This document shows, piece after piece, positions 6,670 through 8,601 of a stretch of 8,601 nt of DNA. The notes under the pieces were generated by a model. That model was not told where the DNA came from, did not search any database, and saw only the letters and a program-made list of their open reading frames with translations. How positions within the stretch are numbered: position 1 is the first letter of the stretch; each line of letters opens with the position of its first letter. Origin of the DNA: Promicromonosporaceae bacterium (GTDB lineage: Bacteria > Actinomycetota > Actinomycetes > Actinomycetales > Cellulomonadaceae); contig WRIF01000047.1 of assembly GCA_009782865.1 (NCBI GenBank), positions 1 to 8,601 on the forward strand, given 5' to 3'. The position numbers and the translations under genes were made by a program.

Positions 6670-6747
6670 CTGCCCATCCTAGGCGGCATCGCCGGCCGGC
6701 GATTTGTTATCAAGTGGAAGAATAGACCCGCATACGAAAGGCCAGTT
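6670..6747. promoter_or_regulatory. Divergent intergenic region with 16-bp palindrome and AT-rich patch
   Basis: These 78 bases separate the methyltransferase start (minus) from the hflX start (plus) and must hold the promoters for both. A perfect 16-bp palindrome, ATCGCCGGCCGGCGAT, lies at 6688-6703. Next to it is the most AT-rich patch nearby (about 6702-6740), with -35-like TTGTTA (6704-6709) and -10-like CATACG (6731-6736) for hflX, although their spacing is poor. On the minus strand GATAAC within the patch is a possible -10 for the methyltransferase. No single promoter can be fixed with confidence. Confidence 0.4.
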
Positions 6748-8265
6748 TTGACTAACGAAGTACCAACCCCCGCCGCCGACCAGCCGGCGGCAGCGCGCTC
6801 GGCCCGAGATCTCGCCAGTGACGTCGTCGCCCGCGTGCTCGCCCGCGCCGGAACCGCCCGCGCCGAGGGTGGCACCGTCCACACCGCCGCCGACGGCGAC
6901 CAGCTGGAGCTCGAAGAGCGCTCCCGCCTGCGCCGGGTGGCCGGCCTGTCCACCGAACTCCAGGACGTCACAGAGGTCGAGTACCGCCAGCTGCGCCTGG
7001 AGAAGGTGGTGCTGGTCGGCATGTACTCCGGCGGCGAGCTCAATGCCGCCGAGGCCGAGGTGTCCCTGCGGGAGCTGGCGGCGCTCGCGGAGACCGCCGG
7101 TTCGACCGTGCTCGACGGCGTCATCCAGCGGCGGCAGAAGCCCGACCCGGGAACCTACCTCGGCTCGGGAAAGGCGGCCGAGCTCGCCGACTTAGTGGCC
7201 GAGGTCGGTGCCGACACGGTGATCGCAGACACGGAGCTTTCGCCCTCCCAGCGCCGGGCGTTGGAGGACATCGTGAAGGTGAAGGTCATCGACCGCACCG
7301 CCTTGATCCTGGACATCTTCGCCCAGCATGCCAAGTCCCGGGAGGGCAAGGCGCAGGTGGAACTGGCGCAGATGGAGTACCTGCTGCCGCGCCTGCGCGG
7401 TTGGGGTGAGTCCATGTCCCGCCAGGCCGGCGGTCAGGTGGGCGGCCAGGGAGCCGGCATGGGTTCGCGCGGCCCCGGCGAGACCAAGATCGAGCTGGAC
7501 CGGCGGCGCATCCGCGACCGCATGGCCAAGCTGCGCCGTGAGATCGCGGCCATGGCCCCGGCGCGGGAGACCAAGCGGCAGGAGCGCAAGCGCAACGCGA
7601 TCCCGAACGTCGCCATCGCCGGCTACACCAACGCCGGCAAGTCCTCGCTGCTCAATGTGCTGACCGGCGCCGGCGTGCTGGTCGAAAACGCGCTGTTCGC
7701 CACTCTCGACCCGACCGTCCGCCGCGCCAAGACCGAAGACGGTCGCGAGTACACCCTCACCGACACCGTCGGCTTCGTGCGGCAGCTGCCTCACCAGCTG
7801 GTCGCCGCCTTCACCTCCACCCTGGAAGAGGTGGGGGAGGCCGACCTGCTCCTGCACGTGGTCGACGCCGCCCATCCGGACCCCGAGGGGCAGATCGCGG
7901 CCGTGCGCACCGTGCTGGCCGAGGTGCCGGGCATCGATGACGTGCCCGAGTGGGTGGTCCTCAACAAGGCGGACGTTGCCGACCCCGAGGTGATCGGGCG
8001 AATCCTGCGCCGGGAGCCGCAGACCGTGGTCGTCTCCGCCCATTCCGGGGAGGGCCTGGCCGAGCTGCGGTCGCTGATCTCCCGCACCCTGCCCAAGCCC
8101 GATGTCGCCGTCGACGTCGTCGTGCCCTACCACCGCGGCGACCTCGTCTCCCGGATGCATCAGCATGGCGAGATTGACCACCTGGAACACCTGGTGGCGG
8201 GCACGCACCTGATCGGCCGGGCCGCCGAGGCCCTCGCCGCCGAACTGGAGGCGGCTGGCGCCTAG
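6748..8265 (+). CDS. hflX: HflX, ribosome-associated GTPase
   Basis: HflX is a GTPase that binds the 50S subunit and splits stalled or hibernating 70S ribosomes; in mycobacteria it is linked to macrolide-lincosamide tolerance. The protein has 505 residues. An N-terminal HflX domain (about 75-245) contains KPDPGTYLGSGKAAEL and ends in the glycine-rich linker and the signature GPGETKIELDRRRI (242-255). The G domain has an intact P-loop GYTNAGKS (292-299), DTVGFVRQLPHQLVAAF (339-355), NKAD (406-409) and SAHSG (430-434). A C-terminal domain of about 60 residues follows. The start is TTG 6748, six bases after GAAAGG. The frame is open further upstream to 6568, but that would overlap the divergent methyltransferase and give a non-homologous leader. 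The first in-frame ATG (residue 92) would delete part of the N domain. Unlike the EF-G-like protein in this window, all GTPase motifs are canonical. Confidence 0.95.
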   Translation: MTNEVPTPAADQPAAARSARDLASDVVARVLARAGTARAEGGTVHTAADGDQLELEERSRLRRVAGLSTELQDVTEVEYRQLRLEKVVLVGMYSGGELNAAEAEVSLRELAALAETAGSTVLDGVIQRRQKPDPGTYLGSGKAAELADLVAEVGADTVIADTELSPSQRRALEDIVKVKVIDRTALILDIFAQHAKSREGKAQVELAQMEYLLPRLRGWGESMSRQAGGQVGGQGAGMGSRGPGETKIELDRRRIRDRMAKLRREIAAMAPARETKRQERKRNAIPNVAIAGYTNAGKSSLLNVLTGAGVLVENALFATLDPTVRRAKTEDGREYTLTDTVGFVRQLPHQLVAAFTSTLEEVGEADLLLHVVDAAHPDPEGQIAAVRTVLAEVPGIDDVPEWVVLNKADVADPEVIGRILRREPQTVVVSAHSGEGLAELRSLISRTLPKPDVAVDVVVPYHRGDLVSRMHQHGEIDHLEHLVAGTHLIGRAAEALAAELEAAGA

Positions 8266-8291
8266 CGACGGGTGAGGCCGCCACGTATGAT
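8263..8291 (+). promoter_or_regulatory. Candidate promoter of the DUF2510 gene
   Basis: TATGAT (8286-8291) matches the -10 consensus at five of six positions. TAGCGA (8263-8268), overlapping the hflX stop codon, is a weak -35 at the ideal 17-base spacing. Transcription would start near 8298, about 37 bases before the GTG. Only the -10 is convincing. Confidence 0.4.
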
Positions 8292-8334
8292 CCTCCGCGT
8301 ATCTTGCCAACCACGTAGATGAGGCGGTTTTCCC

Positions 8335-8601
8335 GTGCAGCCAGCCAACTGGTATCCAGACCCCGCGACCCCCGGTCAAGAAAGGTGGTGGGACGGACAG
8401 GCGTGGACCGAGCATGTGCGGCTGGCCGCCGCGGCGCCTGTGCCGGCTCAGGTCATGTCCGCCCCGGGGGTGTCTGCTCCGGCCTCACTCACCCCGCCGG
8501 AGCCCGAGAAGCAGCCGGGCAGGGGCGGAGTGATCGCGGTAGTGATGGCGGCGGTCGTGGCCCTGGCCGCCGTCATCTTCGGCGTCGTCTTCCTCCTCGG
8601 G
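8335..8601 (+). CDS. DUF2510 domain membrane protein (5' part only)
   Basis: The first 89 residues of a protein that runs off the window. The N-terminus is a DUF2510 domain with the WYPDP...G..RWWDG..WT.HV pattern at residues 6-28 (Trp6, Trp18, Trp19 and Trp24 all present). An Ala/Pro/Val-rich linker (about 29-60) follows, then a basic PGRGG and a hydrophobic transmembrane segment (about 65-89). DUF2510 is a short Trp-rich module found almost only in actinobacteria, usually at the cytoplasmic N-terminus of membrane proteins; its function is not established. The likely topology is N-terminus in the cytoplasm with the rest of the protein outside or in further membrane segments. GTG 8335 is the start because the domain begins right after it; GAGGCGG at 8321-8327 is the probable ribosome-binding site. 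It is 69 bases after hflX and may be transcribed from its own promoter. Confidence 0.85.
   Translation, partial: MQPANWYPDPATPGQERWWDGQAWTEHVRLAAAAPVPAQVMSAPGVSAPASLTPPEPEKQPGRGGVIAVVMAAVVALAAVIFGVVFLLG

Noticed and set aside
6568..6747. Upstream extension of HflX
   Set aside because: It would cross the divergent promoter region and overlap the start of the methyltransferase gene; the TTG at 6748 has a suitable ribosome-binding site and gives the normal HflX length.
8250..8282. GGCGGC/GCCGCC pairing at the end of hflX as a terminator
   Set aside because: Only 6 bp with a 21-base loop, partly inside the coding sequence and without a T-tract; too weak to call in GC-rich DNA.
7192..8415. Long open frame (407 codons) on the minus strand opposite hflX
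   Set aside because: The product has low-complexity composition typical of antisense shadows, and it covers a fully convincing HflX reading frame and runs into the DUF2510 gene.
1..8601. CRISPR arrays, tRNA or rRNA genes, insertion sequences, attachment sites
   Set aside because: No regularly spaced repeats, cloverleaf-like sequences, transposase motifs or flanking duplications were seen on reading the window.

Overview
The window is GC-rich, and its coding content matches a high-GC Gram-positive (Actinomycetota) chromosome, probably Actinomycetales or a relative. The evidence is pervasive G/C in third codon positions, frequent GTG starts, a DUF2510-type protein, an EF-G2-type paralogue, and the actinobacterial versions of MiaB, MiaA, HflX and an RsmC-like methyltransferase. 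The exact genus cannot be named from sequence alone. There is no sign of phage, insertion sequences, CRISPR, tRNA or rRNA. The region reads as core chromosome whose gene order has been rearranged.

Layout: bases 1-1740 (+ strand) hold the 3' part of miaB and all of miaA, the two enzymes that make 2-methylthio-N6-isopentenyl-adenosine at position 37 of tRNAs. A strong hairpin at 1808-1854 separates them from a convergent minus-strand block. Read in its own direction, that block runs: RsmC-like rRNA/DNA methyltransferase (6669-6025), tag (3-methyladenine DNA glycosylase I, 5934-5341), an MFS_3-type exporter (5312-4065), and an EF-G paralogue, fusA2-like (3919-1862). Divergent from the methyltransferase, hflX (6748-8265, +) encodes the ribosome-splitting GTPase. 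It is followed by the start of a DUF2510 membrane protein (8335 onward, cut by the window edge).

Most genes concern translation and its quality: tRNA A37 modification (MiaB, MiaA), a probable rRNA methyltransferase, a ribosome-rescue GTPase (HflX) and an EF-G-like factor. Tag and the transporter are the exceptions; they are 28 bases apart and look co-transcribed.

The most interesting item is the EF-G-like protein. Its G domain has lost the Walker A lysine (Met in its place) and the NKxD guanine-specificity motif (SSAE in its place). The switch II DTPGH motif and the ribosome-contacting domains III-V remain well conserved. It may therefore be a ribosome factor that does not use GTP in the normal way. 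Secondary points are a perfect 12-bp inverted repeat whose distal arm contains the tag ribosome-binding site, a perfect 16-bp palindrome between the methyltransferase and hflX, an isolated DnaA-box-like 9-mer, and the absence of dapF from its common place between miaA and hflX.
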